Shown piece by piece: positions 1-8,420 of a stretch of DNA of 64,000 nucleotides. Within the stretch, counting starts at the first letter, position 1; each line of letters begins with the position of its first letter. The position numbers were made by a program, and so were the translations under genes. This stretch comes from Sinisalibacter lacisalsi (GTDB taxonomy: Bacteria; Pseudomonadota; Alphaproteobacteria; Rhodobacterales; Rhodobacteraceae), in assembly GCF_014640115.1 (NCBI RefSeq), contig NZ_BMGI01000001.1, forward strand, positions 890,501 through 954,500. The letters are read 5' to 3'. The notes under the pieces were generated by a model that saw only the letters and a list, made by a program, of their open reading frames with translations, made no database searches and was not told where the DNA came from.

Positions 1-421
1 GCGTCTCGCCCGGGGCCAGCCGGGCGCGCCGCGCCAGCGCGAGGTGGCTCGTGCCGTAGGCGACCTGGAAGGCGGCGGCATCGTCGAAGGGCATGGCGTC
101 GGGGATCGGCAGGCAGGCCTCCGCGGCAAAAGCCCCCATCTCGGCCAGCCCGCCCGACCCGGCCATCACCGCCACCCGCGTGCCGAGCGCGGGCGCGTCG
201 ACACCGGGCCCCCGGGCGATCACCGTGCCCGCAAGCTCCATGCCCAGCGTGAAGGGCGGGGGCGGCGTTTGCTGGTATTTGCCCTCGATCATCAGCAGAT
301 CGGCGAAGTTGAGCCCGCAAGCAGCGATCTCGACGACAACTTCGCCGGGCCCGGCCTCGGGCGCGGGCAGATCGGCGATCTCCGGCGCGGTGCCGGTGGA
401 GGTCAGGCGGTAGGCTTTCAT
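1..421 (-). CDS. NADPH:quinone oxidoreductase family protein (partial, C-terminus outside window)
   Basis: Only the first 140 codons are inside the window; the gene runs off its left edge. The ATG at 421 opens the frame MKAYRLTSTG. The visible part is the GroES-like catalytic fold of medium-chain dehydrogenases: GEVVVEIAACGLNFAD at residues 26-41, FTLGMELAGTV from about 57, and a DDAAAFQVAYGTSH segment before the expected nucleotide-binding domain. This pattern is that of zinc-independent quinone oxidoreductases, which reduce quinones or enones with NADPH. The Rossmann half is not visible, so cofactor and substrate cannot be judged. The family call is firm; the exact substrate is unknown. Confidence 0.85.
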   Translation of the reverse strand, partial: MKAYRLTSTGTAPEIADLPAPEAGPGEVVVEIAACGLNFADLLMIEGKYQQTPPPPFTLGMELAGTVIARGPGVDAPALGTRVAVMAGSGGLAEMGAFAAEACLPIPDAMPFDDAAAFQVAYGTSHLALARRARLAPGET

Positions 422-858
422 GCGGGCTCTCCCTTGCTGTTCCCGCCTATTAGCCGAGCGCGTGCGGCAAGGCGAGAGGTGGGCCATGGCCATGCGGCCG
501 CTCCGGATGCCTTCATGTCCGTCCTGCGGCAGCAGGGTCCGATTCGAAATCAAATGGCGGGCGTGGGCACCCCTGCCGGCCCCGCTTAAGCAAGAATACA
601 CGCTAAACGGGTATCTTCGCAAAACAGGGGAATCGGATTCGCAAAATGCAAATATCTTCGTTAAACACGCATGGCGGGTGTGGTCTGCGCTCCGGCGGCG
701 ATGAGGCAATGTGGAAAAATGCTGGCATTGACCGCTTAATTTATTGATATTTATCAAAAATATCCTAAGCGATGGAACTGACCAAAAAGACAGGTTGTGG
801 TTGTGGCGGCCCATGTGGTTTTTGATAACATGGTCGGGGCACACGAAGGAGAGGCATA
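422..858. other. Intergenic region upstream of the XRE regulator
   Basis: There is no convincing gene in these 437 bases. From about 590 onward the base composition becomes clearly richer in A and T than the surrounding genes. Three related words occur at 616-624 (TTCGCAAAA), 638-646 (TTCGCAAAA) and 657-665 (TTCGTTAAA), spaced 22 and 19 bases, about two helical turns. A longer direct repeat, TATCTTCG followed by two variable bases and AAACA, starts at 612 and 653. These look like regulatory binding sites for the downstream gene, but the binding protein is unknown. Confidence 0.5.
728..757 (+). promoter_or_regulatory. Candidate promoter for the XRE regulator
   Basis: TTGACC at 728-733 resembles a -35 box, and an AT-rich segment TTATCAA at 751-757 lies at roughly the right spacing for a -10. 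The implied leader to the start codon at 859 is about 90-100 bases. The -10 match is poor, so this is only a candidate. Confidence 0.3.
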
Positions 859-1227
859 ATGAAACATCCTGTGGATGTCCACGTGGGCAAGCGCATCCGT
901 CATCGCCGCTGGATGGTGGGGATGACCCAGCAGCAGCTGGCCGAGCGCGTAGGCATCAAGTTTCAGCAGATCCAGAAATACGAAACCGGGATGAACCGCG
1001 TCAGCGCGTCGCGGCTTTGGGACATCGCCGAAACCCTCGCTGTTCCGGTCAGCTTCTTCTTCGAAGGTCTCGAAGGCGGCGCGAACAAGCCCGTCGAATC
1101 CGCCCTGCCGGGCGATATCCTGGCCGACAAGGAAGCGCTCGAACTGGTCCGCTCCTATTATGCGATCCCGGAAAACCAGCGCCGTCGCCTCTTCGAACTC
1201 GCCCGCGTTCTGTCCGACGCCGCTTGA
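859..1227 (+). CDS. XRE-family helix-turn-helix transcriptional regulator
   Basis: A 122-residue DNA-binding protein. The Cro/C1-type helix-turn-helix spans about residues 10-65: GKRIRHRRWMVGMTQQQLAE, then IKFQQIQKYETGMNRVSAS (the recognition helix region), then LWDIAETLAVPVSFFFEG. The short C-terminal tail (about 70-122, including ELVRSYYAIPENQRRRLFEL) has no recognisable ligand domain. The start is well supported by AAGGAG seven bases before the ATG. It stands alone with a long AT-rich upstream region carrying repeated words, so it may be autoregulated. The regulated genes cannot be read from the sequence. Confidence 0.9.
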   Translation: MKHPVDVHVGKRIRHRRWMVGMTQQQLAERVGIKFQQIQKYETGMNRVSASRLWDIAETLAVPVSFFFEGLEGGANKPVESALPGDILADKEALELVRSYYAIPENQRRRLFELARVLSDAA

Positions 1228-1278
1228 CGTGCCCCCGCCCATTGGCTACCGCCGGGATAACCTGATCCCGGTGGCGCC

Positions 1279-2091
1279 ATGAGCGAGATCACATCCCAGA
1301 CCCGCGACGAATTGTTGACGACCGCACTCGCACTCGCAGACGCGGCGCGTCCTGCGACCCTCGCGCATTTCCGCGATGGCGCCTTGGTGGCCGACAACAA
1401 GCATCAAGACGGGTTCGACCCGGTGACCGCCGCCGACCGCGACGCGGAGACGGCGATGCGCGCCGTGCTCGCCCGCCTGCGCCCGGAGGATGCGATCCTC
1501 GGCGAGGAATTCGGCTTCCAGCCGGGCTCGAGCGGGCTGACCTGGGTGCTCGATCCGGTCGACGGCACCCGCGCCTTCCTGTCGGGCACCCCGACCTGGG
1601 GCGTGCTGATCGCGGTGGGCGATGATGCCGGCCCGCGCCTCGGCCTGATCGACCAGCCCTTTATCGGCGAGCGCTTCCTTGGCGGTTTCGGCGAGGCTTG
1701 GGCAGAAGGCCCGCAGGGCCGGCGCCCTCTGGCGACGCGCGCGCCCCGTCCGCTTTCCGAGGCGATCCTGTTCACCACCTTTCCCGAGGTCGGCAGCACC
1801 GCCGAAGCGGCGGCGTTCGGTGATCTGGCGGGGCGGGTGAAGCTCACCCGCTACGGGCTCGATTGCTACGCCTACGCGCTGGTGGCGCTGGGCCAGATCG
1901 ACCTCGTGGTCGAGGCCGGGTTGCAGGCCTATGACATCCAGGCGCCGATGGCGGTGATCGAGGCGGCGGGCGGCGTGGTGACCGACTGGCGCGGCGGATC
2001 GGCCCGCGATGGCGGCCGGGTGCTGGCGGCGGCGAACGCCGAGATCCACGCCGCCGCGCTCGAGGTGCTGTCGCGCGCGCCACTCGATTGA
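1279..2091 (+). CDS. hisN: Histidinol-phosphatase (inositol-monophosphatase family)
   Basis: A 270-residue Mg-dependent phosphatase of the inositol monophosphatase fold. The metal-binding motifs are present: GEEFG, then WVLDPVDGTRAFLSG, then AYDIQAPMAVIEAAGG near the C-terminus, with the terminal Asp in YDIQAP. The GTPTWG and AYALVALGQIDLVVE segments are typical of the HisN branch, which removes the phosphate from L-histidinol phosphate in histidine synthesis. Length fits the family. Nothing else from the his pathway is adjacent. An alternative is a general sugar- or inositol-phosphate phosphatase, but the HisN reading is the better one. Confidence 0.85.
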   Translation: MSEITSQTRDELLTTALALADAARPATLAHFRDGALVADNKHQDGFDPVTAADRDAETAMRAVLARLRPEDAILGEEFGFQPGSSGLTWVLDPVDGTRAFLSGTPTWGVLIAVGDDAGPRLGLIDQPFIGERFLGGFGEAWAEGPQGRRPLATRAPRPLSEAILFTTFPEVGSTAEAAAFGDLAGRVKLTRYGLDCYAYALVALGQIDLVVEAGLQAYDIQAPMAVIEAAGGVVTDWRGGSARDGGRVLAAANAEIHAAALEVLSRAPLD

Positions 2092-2202
2092 GGGTCACCG
2101 ACGCTCTGATCCGTGCGCGCGGTGGAGCGTGAAAGCCGGATGGTCACTGCCAACCAGCCAAGGGTGATGAACATCTCAACTGCCGTGCCCGCCCCCGCCC
2201 CC

Positions 2203-2270
2203 CTTCTTGGGTCGAAAAATACCTCGGGGGTGAATTGGCCGCAGGCCAAGAGGGGGCAGCGCCCCCTGCC
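2203..2270 (+). repeat. Intergenic repeat element, copy A
   Basis: This copy begins CTTCTTGGGTCGAAAAATAC, continues CTCGGGGG and ends in a hairpin, AGGGGGC-AGC-GCCCCCT (seven-base stem). The same two-part layout recurs at 23948-24012 and 59145-59196. Here it sits between the convergent genes hisN and guaD and touches the guaD stop codon. It may act as a shared terminator or as a REP-like element. Confidence 0.75.
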
Positions 2271-3550
2271 TAGACCCGCCGTCCGCCCGCGTAAGCCGCC
2301 AGGATGGCGCGGTCGTCGCCCATCATGATGGTCGGGAAAACCGCCTCCCAGAGCGCCTCCGCCCGCGCTGCCCGCTGCGCGATTGCCGGTGTGGAGGCAA
2401 GGTCGATCACCGCGAGGTCGGCCTCATAGCCCGGGGCGAGGGTGCCGATCCTGTCGCCCAGCCGCAACGCCTCGGCCGATCCGGCGGTGGCGAGCCACCA
2501 CAGCTGCGCCGGGTGCAGCACCGCGCCGCGCAGGTGCGCCACCTCGTAGGCCGCCGCCATGGTGCGCAGCATCGAGAACGACGAGCCGCCGCCGGTGTCT
2601 GTGGCGAGCCCAACGCGCTGGCCCTCGCGCATCAGCCCGTCCATGTCGAACAGCCCCGAGCCGATGAAGGTGTTGGAGGTCGGGCAATGGATCAGGCTCG
2701 CACCCGCCTCGCGCAGACGGTCGCGTTCACGCCGGGAGAGGTGGATCGCGTGGCCCATCAGGGCGCCCTCGCGCAGAAGCCCGGAGCGATCGTAGACGTC
2801 GGTGTAGTCGCGCGCCTCGGGGAACAGTTCGGCGACCCAGGCGATCTCCTCGTGCTGCTCGCTCAGGTGGGTCTGCATCAGCACCTCCGGGTGCTCACCC
2901 CAGAGCGCGCCCAGGCCTTCGAGCTGTTCGCGCGACGAGGTCGGGGCGAATCGCGGGGTGATGACATACCCAAGCCGGTCGACCCCGTGCCAGCGCCCCA
3001 GCAGGCGCTTTGAATCGTCGTAGGCGGATTGCGCCGTGTCACGCAGATCGTCGGGCGCGTTGGTGTCCATGCAGGTCTTGCCGCCGAGCGCGCGCAGGCC
3101 CCGCCGTTGCGCCTCGGCGAAATAGGCTTCTACGCTCTCGGGATGGATCGTGCAGTAGCTCACCGTGGTGGTGGTGCCGTTGGCAAGCGTGAGGTCGAAA
3201 TAGCGCGCGGCGATCTCGGCCGCGTGGGCCGGATCGGCGAAACGGGCTTCCTCGGGAAAGGTGTAGTGGTTGAGCCAGTCGATCAGCCGCTTGCCCCAGC
3301 TCGCGATGATCGCGGTCTGCGGATAATGCGCGTGGGCGTCGATGAAGCCGGGCGAGATCAGTGCCGCGCCGTGGTCGGTCACTTCCGCGCCGGGATGAGC
3401 GGCGCGCAACGCCTCGGCCGGGCCGACGGAGACGATCCGTCCCGCCTCGACCACCACCGCGCCGTGGCGCTCGTGGCGCACCGCCTCGGCGGGCGGCACC
3501 CGGAAGGGATTGTCGGTGAAGGTCAGGGTCTGGCCCAGGAGAATCTGCAT
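2270..3550 (-). CDS. guaD: Guanine deaminase
   Basis: A 426-residue amidohydrolase that converts guanine to xanthine and ammonia in purine salvage. Zinc-site motifs are visible: SPGFIDAHAHYPQ (the HxH pair), MQTHLSEQHEEI, GHAIHLSRRE and ATDTGGGSSFSML (the metal Asp). CPTSNTFIGSGLF is characteristic of guanine deaminases within the superfamily. The frame stays open upstream to 3784, but the ATG at 3550 opens with MQILLGQTLTFTDNPF, the usual N-terminal beta-sandwich, so I start there. It converges on hisN with repeat copy A at the stop codon. Confidence 0.9.
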   Translation of the reverse strand: MQILLGQTLTFTDNPFRVPPAEAVRHERHGAVVVEAGRIVSVGPAEALRAAHPGAEVTDHGAALISPGFIDAHAHYPQTAIIASWGKRLIDWLNHYTFPEEARFADPAHAAEIAARYFDLTLANGTTTTVSYCTIHPESVEAYFAEAQRRGLRALGGKTCMDTNAPDDLRDTAQSAYDDSKRLLGRWHGVDRLGYVITPRFAPTSSREQLEGLGALWGEHPEVLMQTHLSEQHEEIAWVAELFPEARDYTDVYDRSGLLREGALMGHAIHLSRRERDRLREAGASLIHCPTSNTFIGSGLFDMDGLMREGQRVGLATDTGGGSSFSMLRTMAAAYEVAHLRGAVLHPAQLWWLATAGSAEALRLGDRIGTLAPGYEADLAVIDLASTPAIAQRAARAEALWEAVFPTIMMGDDRAILAAYAGGRRV

Positions 3551-3672
3551 CGTGTGCCTCGTTTTCCAGCGCGTGAGATTAGGCGGCCGGGCCGCCGCCG
3601 TCCACGCCTTTCCCCCCTGTTCCTGACGCCCGCCTTCGCCTATTGTCCGTGACGCCAGCAGGGAGGGCAGCG

Positions 3673-5055
3673 ATGGCTGAGGATCAGACCCCCGACCCCA
3701 CGTCGGACGATGGCGGCTTCGCGCTCGACCGGGAGCGTCTTGGCCATGTTCGCCGGGCACTGGACGCGGGCGACGGCGCGGCATTGGCGCAGTTGCTCGA
3801 TCCGCTTCACCCGGCGGATATCGCCGACATTCTCGAACATCTCGACCGCAAGCCCCGTGCCGCCCTGGTGCGACTCTACGGCGCCGGATTCGATGGCGAG
3901 ATCCTGTCGGAGCTCGACGAGAGCCTGCGCGAGGACGTCGTCGGGGCGATGGCGCCGGAGGTGCTGGCCGAAGCGGTGCGCGACCTCGAATCCGACGATG
4001 TCGTCGACCTTATCGAAGACCTCGAGACGCCGCAGCAGGAAGCGATTCTCGACGCCCTCACGGCTGGCGACAGGGTGGCGGTCGAGCAATCGCTGACCTA
4101 CCCCGAGGAAACCGCCGGGCGACTGATGCAGCGCGAGATGGTGGTGGCGCCCGAACACTGGAACGTGGGCCAGGCTATCGACCACATGCGCGCGCATGCC
4201 GACCTGCCCGACCAATTCTATCACGTCATCATCGTCGACCCGCGGATGCGCCCGACCGGTTATGTCACCCTCGGGCGGATCATGTCGCATTCCCGTTCGA
4301 CGAGGCTCGCCGATCTCGTGGATGACAGTTTTCGCACAATCCGGGCATCACAGGACGAGGAGGAGGTGGCCTACGCCTTCAACCATTACCACCTGATCTC
4401 CGCCCCGGTGGTGGATGCCGACGACCGCCTCGTCGGCGTGATCACCATCGACGATGCGATGGCGATCCTCGACGAGGAGCACGAGGAAGACATCTTGCGG
4501 CTGGCCGGCGTCGGCGAAAGCCGGCTGCTGGACGGCGTCTTCGTGACGATGAAGCGGCGTCTGCCATGGCTCGTTGTCAACCTCGGCACGGCGGCGCTGG
4601 CGGCGCTGGTGATCGCCCAGTTCGAAGACACCATCGCCGCGCTCGTCGTGCTCGCGGTGCTGATGCCGATCGTGGCCACTCTCGGCGGCAACGCCGGCAC
4701 CCAGAGCCTGACCGTGACGGTGCGCGGCCTCGCCACCCGCGATCTGACCGCGGCCAACGCGTGGCGCGTGATCCGGCGCGAGGCGATGGTGGGGGTGGTC
4801 AACGGGCTGGTGCTGGCGGTGCCGCTCGGCCTCGTCACCGCGCTGATCTTCGGCACGTTCGGCATCGGCGCGGTGATCGCGGCGGCGCTGGTAATCAACC
4901 TGATCGTGGCCGCGCTCGCGGGGGTGATGATCCCGATCGTGCTGGAAAAACTCGGGGTGGACCCGGCGCTCGCCTCGGGCACCTTCGTGACCACGGTGAC
5001 CGACGTGGTGGGCTTTTTCGCCTTCCTCGGCCTCGCGGCGACGGTGCTGATATGA
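3673..5055 (+). CDS. mgtE: Magnesium transporter MgtE
   Basis: A 460-residue Mg2+ channel/transporter of the inner membrane. Order of parts: N-terminal superhelical MgtE_N domain (about 15-140), two CBS domains (about 145-270; the second carries PVVDADDRLVGVITIDDAM) that sense Mg2+, the plug helix, then five membrane helices. Pore residues of the family are present: GGNAG at 338-342 and Asp444 in TTVTDVVGFF. The ATG at 3673 follows GGGAGG at a normal distance; an upstream TTG at 3643 is less likely. It overlaps the next gene by four bases (ATGA), so the two are probably cotranslated. Confidence 0.95.
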   Translation: MAEDQTPDPTSDDGGFALDRERLGHVRRALDAGDGAALAQLLDPLHPADIADILEHLDRKPRAALVRLYGAGFDGEILSELDESLREDVVGAMAPEVLAEAVRDLESDDVVDLIEDLETPQQEAILDALTAGDRVAVEQSLTYPEETAGRLMQREMVVAPEHWNVGQAIDHMRAHADLPDQFYHVIIVDPRMRPTGYVTLGRIMSHSRSTRLADLVDDSFRTIRASQDEEEVAYAFNHYHLISAPVVDADDRLVGVITIDDAMAILDEEHEEDILRLAGVGESRLLDGVFVTMKRRLPWLVVNLGTAALAALVIAQFEDTIAALVVLAVLMPIVATLGGNAGTQSLTVTVRGLATRDLTAANAWRVIRREAMVGVVNGLVLAVPLGLVTALIFGTFGIGAVIAAALVINLIVAALAGVMIPIVLEKLGVDPALASGTFVTTVTDVVGFFAFLGLAATVLI

Positions 5056-5609
5056 TGCTGGACGCGGAAAAGAAAGCCGCGCGCAAGGCGGCGTTCGAGC
5101 GCCGGGCGGCCGCCCATGCCCGCGGTCTGGACGGTGCGGCGCAGGCCCGGCTTGCGGCGTTGCTCGCGCCCTACCAGGGCCGGGCCGTCTCCGGCTACAT
5201 GCCGATCCGCACCGAGATCAACCCGCTGCCGGTTATGGCGGAAATGGCTGCGCATGGCCCCGTCGGCGTGCCGGTGATCGAGGCGAAGGGCCAGCCGCTC
5301 AGCTTCCGCCGCTGGCGTCCTGGCACGACGATGGTGGCGGGCACTTTTGGCGCGCTGGTGCCCGAAACCGGCGGCACAGTGGTGCCCGAGGTGCTGATCG
5401 TGCCGTTGGTGGCCTTCGACCGCGCCGGCGGGCGGCTCGGCTATGGTGGCGGGTTCTACGACCGCACGCTGGAGGGTTTGCGCGCCGAACGCCCGACGCT
5501 TGCGATCGGTTACGCCTATGCCGCGCAGGAGGCCGAAAGCCTGCCGCTGGAACCCACCGACCAGCCGCTTGACGCCATCGTCACCGACGCCTTCACGCTC
5601 ACCTTCTGA
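5052..5609 (+). CDS. fau: 5-formyltetrahydrofolate cyclo-ligase
   Basis: A 185-residue enzyme that converts 5-formyl-THF to 5,10-methenyl-THF with ATP, returning a storage folate to one-carbon metabolism. The family signature GGRLGYGGGFYDRTL is present, with the substrate segment SGYMPIRTEINP and a basic N-terminal helix (EKKAARKAAFERR). Two ATG codons lie in tandem at 5052 and 5055; the first gives an ATGA overlap with the mgtE stop codon. Translational coupling to mgtE is likely, though a functional link between magnesium uptake and folate salvage is not obvious beyond the ATP-Mg requirement. Confidence 0.93.
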   Translation: MMLDAEKKAARKAAFERRAAAHARGLDGAAQARLAALLAPYQGRAVSGYMPIRTEINPLPVMAEMAAHGPVGVPVIEAKGQPLSFRRWRPGTTMVAGTFGALVPETGGTVVPEVLIVPLVAFDRAGGRLGYGGGFYDRTLEGLRAERPTLAIGYAYAAQEAESLPLEPTDQPLDAIVTDAFTLTF

Positions 5610-5617
5610 GCGGGCAG

Positions 5618-5656
5618 GGATTTTCGAAAATCCTTGCCAGGATCCTTTCAAGGATC
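5618..5656. terminator. Two adjacent palindromes after fau
   Basis: A perfect 16-base palindrome, GGATTTTCGAAAATCC, occupies 5618-5633. It is followed by an inverted repeat, GATCCTT-tc-AAGGATC, at 5641-5656. The two share the words GGAT and ATCC, so one may have arisen from the other. The position between fau and the next gene suggests transcription termination or an RNA-processing structure, but no T-run follows. Confidence 0.45.
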
Positions 5657-5699
5657 TTGCCCCGTTGCGCCCATCATGCTTTCCGCCTAGGGAAGCGCC

Positions 5700-6512
5700 A
5701 TGAAGATCCTGTTTCTCGGAGATGTCGTCGGCCGTGCCGGACGGCGCGCGATCACGGAGCGCCTGCCCGGCCTTCGCGAGCGCTGGAAGCTCGATTTCGT
5801 CGTGGTCAACGGCGAGAACGCGACCGGCGGCATGGGGCTCAGCGGAGCCCATGCGAAGGAGTTTCTCGCCGCCGGGGCCGACGTGGTCACGCTGGGCGAT
5901 CACGCCTTCGACCAGAAAGACATGCTGAGCTTCTGCACCCAGGAGCAGCGCATCATCCGCCCGCTGAACTATGCCAAGGGCGCGCCGGGGCAGGGCGCCA
6001 GGCTGTTTTCGGACGCGCGCGGGCGCAAGGTGCTGGTGGCGCAGGTGCTCGGTCAGGTGTTCATGAAGCGCGCCTTCGACGATCCCTTCGCCACCATCGA
6101 GGCGGCGCTGAAGCCCTGGCCGCGCGGCGGGCAGGCCCAGGCGATTCTCGTCGACGTGCATTGCGAGGCCACATCCGAGAAGATGGCGATGGGCCATTTC
6201 CTCGACGGCCGCGCCAGCGTGGTGGTGGGCACCCACACCCATGTGCCCACTGCCGACGCGATGATCCTGCCCGGCGGCACCGCCTACCAGACGGACGCGG
6301 GCATGTGCGGCGATTACAACTCGGTGATCGGCATGGACAAGGCCGAGCCGCTGCGCCGCTTCGTCACCGGCATGGCGAAAAACCGCTTCGAGCCGGCGAT
6401 GGGCGAGGCCACGCTCTCGGGGCTCTATATCGAGACCGACGACGCCACCGGCAAGGCGACCCGGGTCGAGATGATCCGCGAGGGCGGGCGGCTGGCGGGC
6501 GCGGGCCCGTGA
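5700..6512 (+). CDS. YmdB-type metallophosphoesterase (TIGR00282 family)
   Basis: A 270-residue dinuclear-metal phosphoesterase; Bacillus YmdB of this family hydrolyses 2',3'-cyclic nucleotides. Metal-binding motifs are present in order: FLGDVVGRAGR at the N-terminus, VVNGENATGG, TLGDHAFDQKDM, DVHCEATSEKMA and VGTHTHVPTAD. In most members the third motif reads GNH-x-WD; here the Asn is Asp and the Trp is Phe, which may alter metal binding or reflect a lineage variant. Length matches the family. The physiological substrate is not evident from the neighbours. Confidence 0.88.
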   Translation: MKILFLGDVVGRAGRRAITERLPGLRERWKLDFVVVNGENATGGMGLSGAHAKEFLAAGADVVTLGDHAFDQKDMLSFCTQEQRIIRPLNYAKGAPGQGARLFSDARGRKVLVAQVLGQVFMKRAFDDPFATIEAALKPWPRGGQAQAILVDVHCEATSEKMAMGHFLDGRASVVVGTHTHVPTADAMILPGGTAYQTDAGMCGDYNSVIGMDKAEPLRRFVTGMAKNRFEPAMGEATLSGLYIETDDATGKATRVEMIREGGRLAGAGP

Positions 6513-6568
6513 CCCCTTGCCGCGCGCCGTCGCGCGGGCGAGACTGAACACAGTCACCGGGGCTTGCC

Positions 6569-8347
6569 ATGGAACTCTTCGATTTCTCGCGCGACATGGA
6601 GGCGTTCATCGCGCTGGGCGTGGTGCTGGCGATGTTCGCGATGTTCATGCGCGAGGTCTTTCCCACCGAGGTGGTGGCGATCGCCGGGGTCGCGGCGCTG
6701 CTGGTGACCGGGGTTCTGCCCTACGAGGCCGGGCTTTCGGTGCTGGCGAACCCTGCGCCATGGACCATCGCGGCGATGTTCATCATCATGGGCGCGCTGG
6801 TGCGCACCGGGGCGCTGGAATGGTTCACCCAGATGGCGCAGGGGCAGGCCAGCGACCGGCCATATCTTGCCTTCGCGCTGCTCATGGGCTTCGTCGTCTT
6901 CGCCTCCGCCGTGGTCTCGAACACGCCGGTGGTCGTGGTGATGATCCCGGTGTTCATCCAGCTGGCCAAGCGCATGGGGCTTGCGCCGTCGCGCGTGCTG
7001 ATCCCGCTGTCCTACGGCGCGATCATGGGCGGCACGCTCACGCTGATCGGCACCTCCACCAACCTGCTCGTCGACGGCGTGGCGCGGGCGCAGGGGCTCG
7101 CGGCCTTCACCATCTTCGAGATCACGCCGCTCACCATCGTGCTCGTGCTCTGGGGCATGGCCTATCTCTACCTGGTCGCGCCCCGCCTCCTGCCCGAACG
7201 CAGCTCGCTCGCCGCGCTGCTGACCGACCACGCCCGCAAGAAGTTTTTCACCGAGGCGGTGATTCCGCCCGAGAGCAACCTGATCGGGCGCGAGGTGCTG
7301 GAGGTGCAGATGTTCCGCCGCGAAGGGGTGCGGCTGATCGACGTGATCCGGGGCGACCTGTCGTTGAGGCGCAACCTCGCGGGCGTGCGGCTGCAGATGG
7401 GTGACCGGGTGGTGCTGCGCACCCCGATGGCGGAACTCCTGTCGCTTCAGAACGACCCGAGCCTGCAGCGGGTCGACCAGGTTTCGTCGGTCGAAACCGT
7501 CACCGTCGAGGCGCTGATCACGCCGGGGTGCAAGATGGTGGGGCGCACGCTGGGCCAGTTGCGCCTGCGTCGCCGCTTCGGCGTCTACCCGCTCGCGGTT
7601 CACCGGCGTAACCAGAACCTCGGCGGCCTGCTCGACGAGGTGAAGGTGCGCGTGGGCGACACCCTGCTGCTCGAAGGCGCGCCGGAAGAGATCCAGCGAC
7701 TTGCCAACGAGATGAACCTCGTTGACGTGGCCCGGCCCTCGGCCCGGGCCTTCCGCCGCGGCCACGTGCCGGTTGCGGTCGGGGCGCTGGTCGGCATCGT
7801 GACGCTCGCCGCGCTTGGCGTGGCGCCGATCCTCGCGCTTGCGGTGGTGGCGGTGGCGGTGGTGTTCGTCACCCGGGCGGTGGACGCCGACGAGGCGTTT
7901 TCGTTCATCGACGGCCGCCTGCTCGCGCTGATCTTCGCCATGCTCGCCATCGGTGCGGCACTGGAGGCCTCGGGGGCGGTCGCGCTGATCGCGGGCGCGC
8001 TCGCGCCGCAGCTTGCCGGGCTGCCGCCCTTCCTGATTGTCTGGGCGATCTACCTGATGACCTCGGTGCTGACCGAACTGGTGTCGAACAACGCCGTCGC
8101 GGTGGTGGTCACCCCGATCGCCATCGGGCTGGCGCAGGCGCTCGGGCTCGATCCGCGCGGGCTGGTGGTAGCGGTGATGGTGGCCGCCTCCGCCGCCTTC
8201 GCCACGCCGATCGGCTACCAGACCAACACGCTGGTCTACGGCCCCGGCGGCTACCGCTTCACCGATTTCATGAAGGTGGGCATCCCGCTCAACCTCTCCA
8301 TGGGGTTGCTGGCCTCTGCGCTGATCCCGTTGATCTGGCCCTTGTGA
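6569..8347 (+). CDS. SLC13/DASS-family permease with two TrkA-C domains
   Basis: A 592-residue inner-membrane carrier. The N-terminal membrane half (about 10-210) contains VVSNTPVVVVMIPVF, and the C-terminal half (about 400-592) contains LVSNNAVAVVVTPIA; these SNT/SNN motifs form the sodium and carboxylate sites in DASS transporters. Between them are two TrkA-C/RCK-C type ligand domains (about 235-390), for example REVLEVQMFRREGVRLIDVI. Proteins of this shape move anions such as sulfate or dicarboxylates. The substrate is not clear. A second protein of the same architecture is at 9022-10803 on the other strand. Confidence 0.85.
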   Translation: MELFDFSRDMEAFIALGVVLAMFAMFMREVFPTEVVAIAGVAALLVTGVLPYEAGLSVLANPAPWTIAAMFIIMGALVRTGALEWFTQMAQGQASDRPYLAFALLMGFVVFASAVVSNTPVVVVMIPVFIQLAKRMGLAPSRVLIPLSYGAIMGGTLTLIGTSTNLLVDGVARAQGLAAFTIFEITPLTIVLVLWGMAYLYLVAPRLLPERSSLAALLTDHARKKFFTEAVIPPESNLIGREVLEVQMFRREGVRLIDVIRGDLSLRRNLAGVRLQMGDRVVLRTPMAELLSLQNDPSLQRVDQVSSVETVTVEALITPGCKMVGRTLGQLRLRRRFGVYPLAVHRRNQNLGGLLDEVKVRVGDTLLLEGAPEEIQRLANEMNLVDVARPSARAFRRGHVPVAVGALVGIVTLAALGVAPILALAVVAVAVVFVTRAVDADEAFSFIDGRLLALIFAMLAIGAALEASGAVALIAGALAPQLAGLPPFLIVWAIYLMTSVLTELVSNNAVAVVVTPIAIGLAQALGLDPRGLVVAVMVAASAAFATPIGYQTNTLVYGPGGYRFTDFMKVGIPLNLSMGLLASALIPLIWPL

Positions 8348-8420
8348 CCCCGTGCCAAACCGCCGCATTGATGCAGCACCCCGCCGCCGCCACATCCCGC
8401 CCGTCAACGAGGGGGAAGCC

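Noticed and set aside
4386-6557. A minus-strand open frame of about 720 codons opposite mgtE, fau and the YmdB-type gene.
   Set aside because: All three opposite genes have clear motifs; the antisense translation has none.
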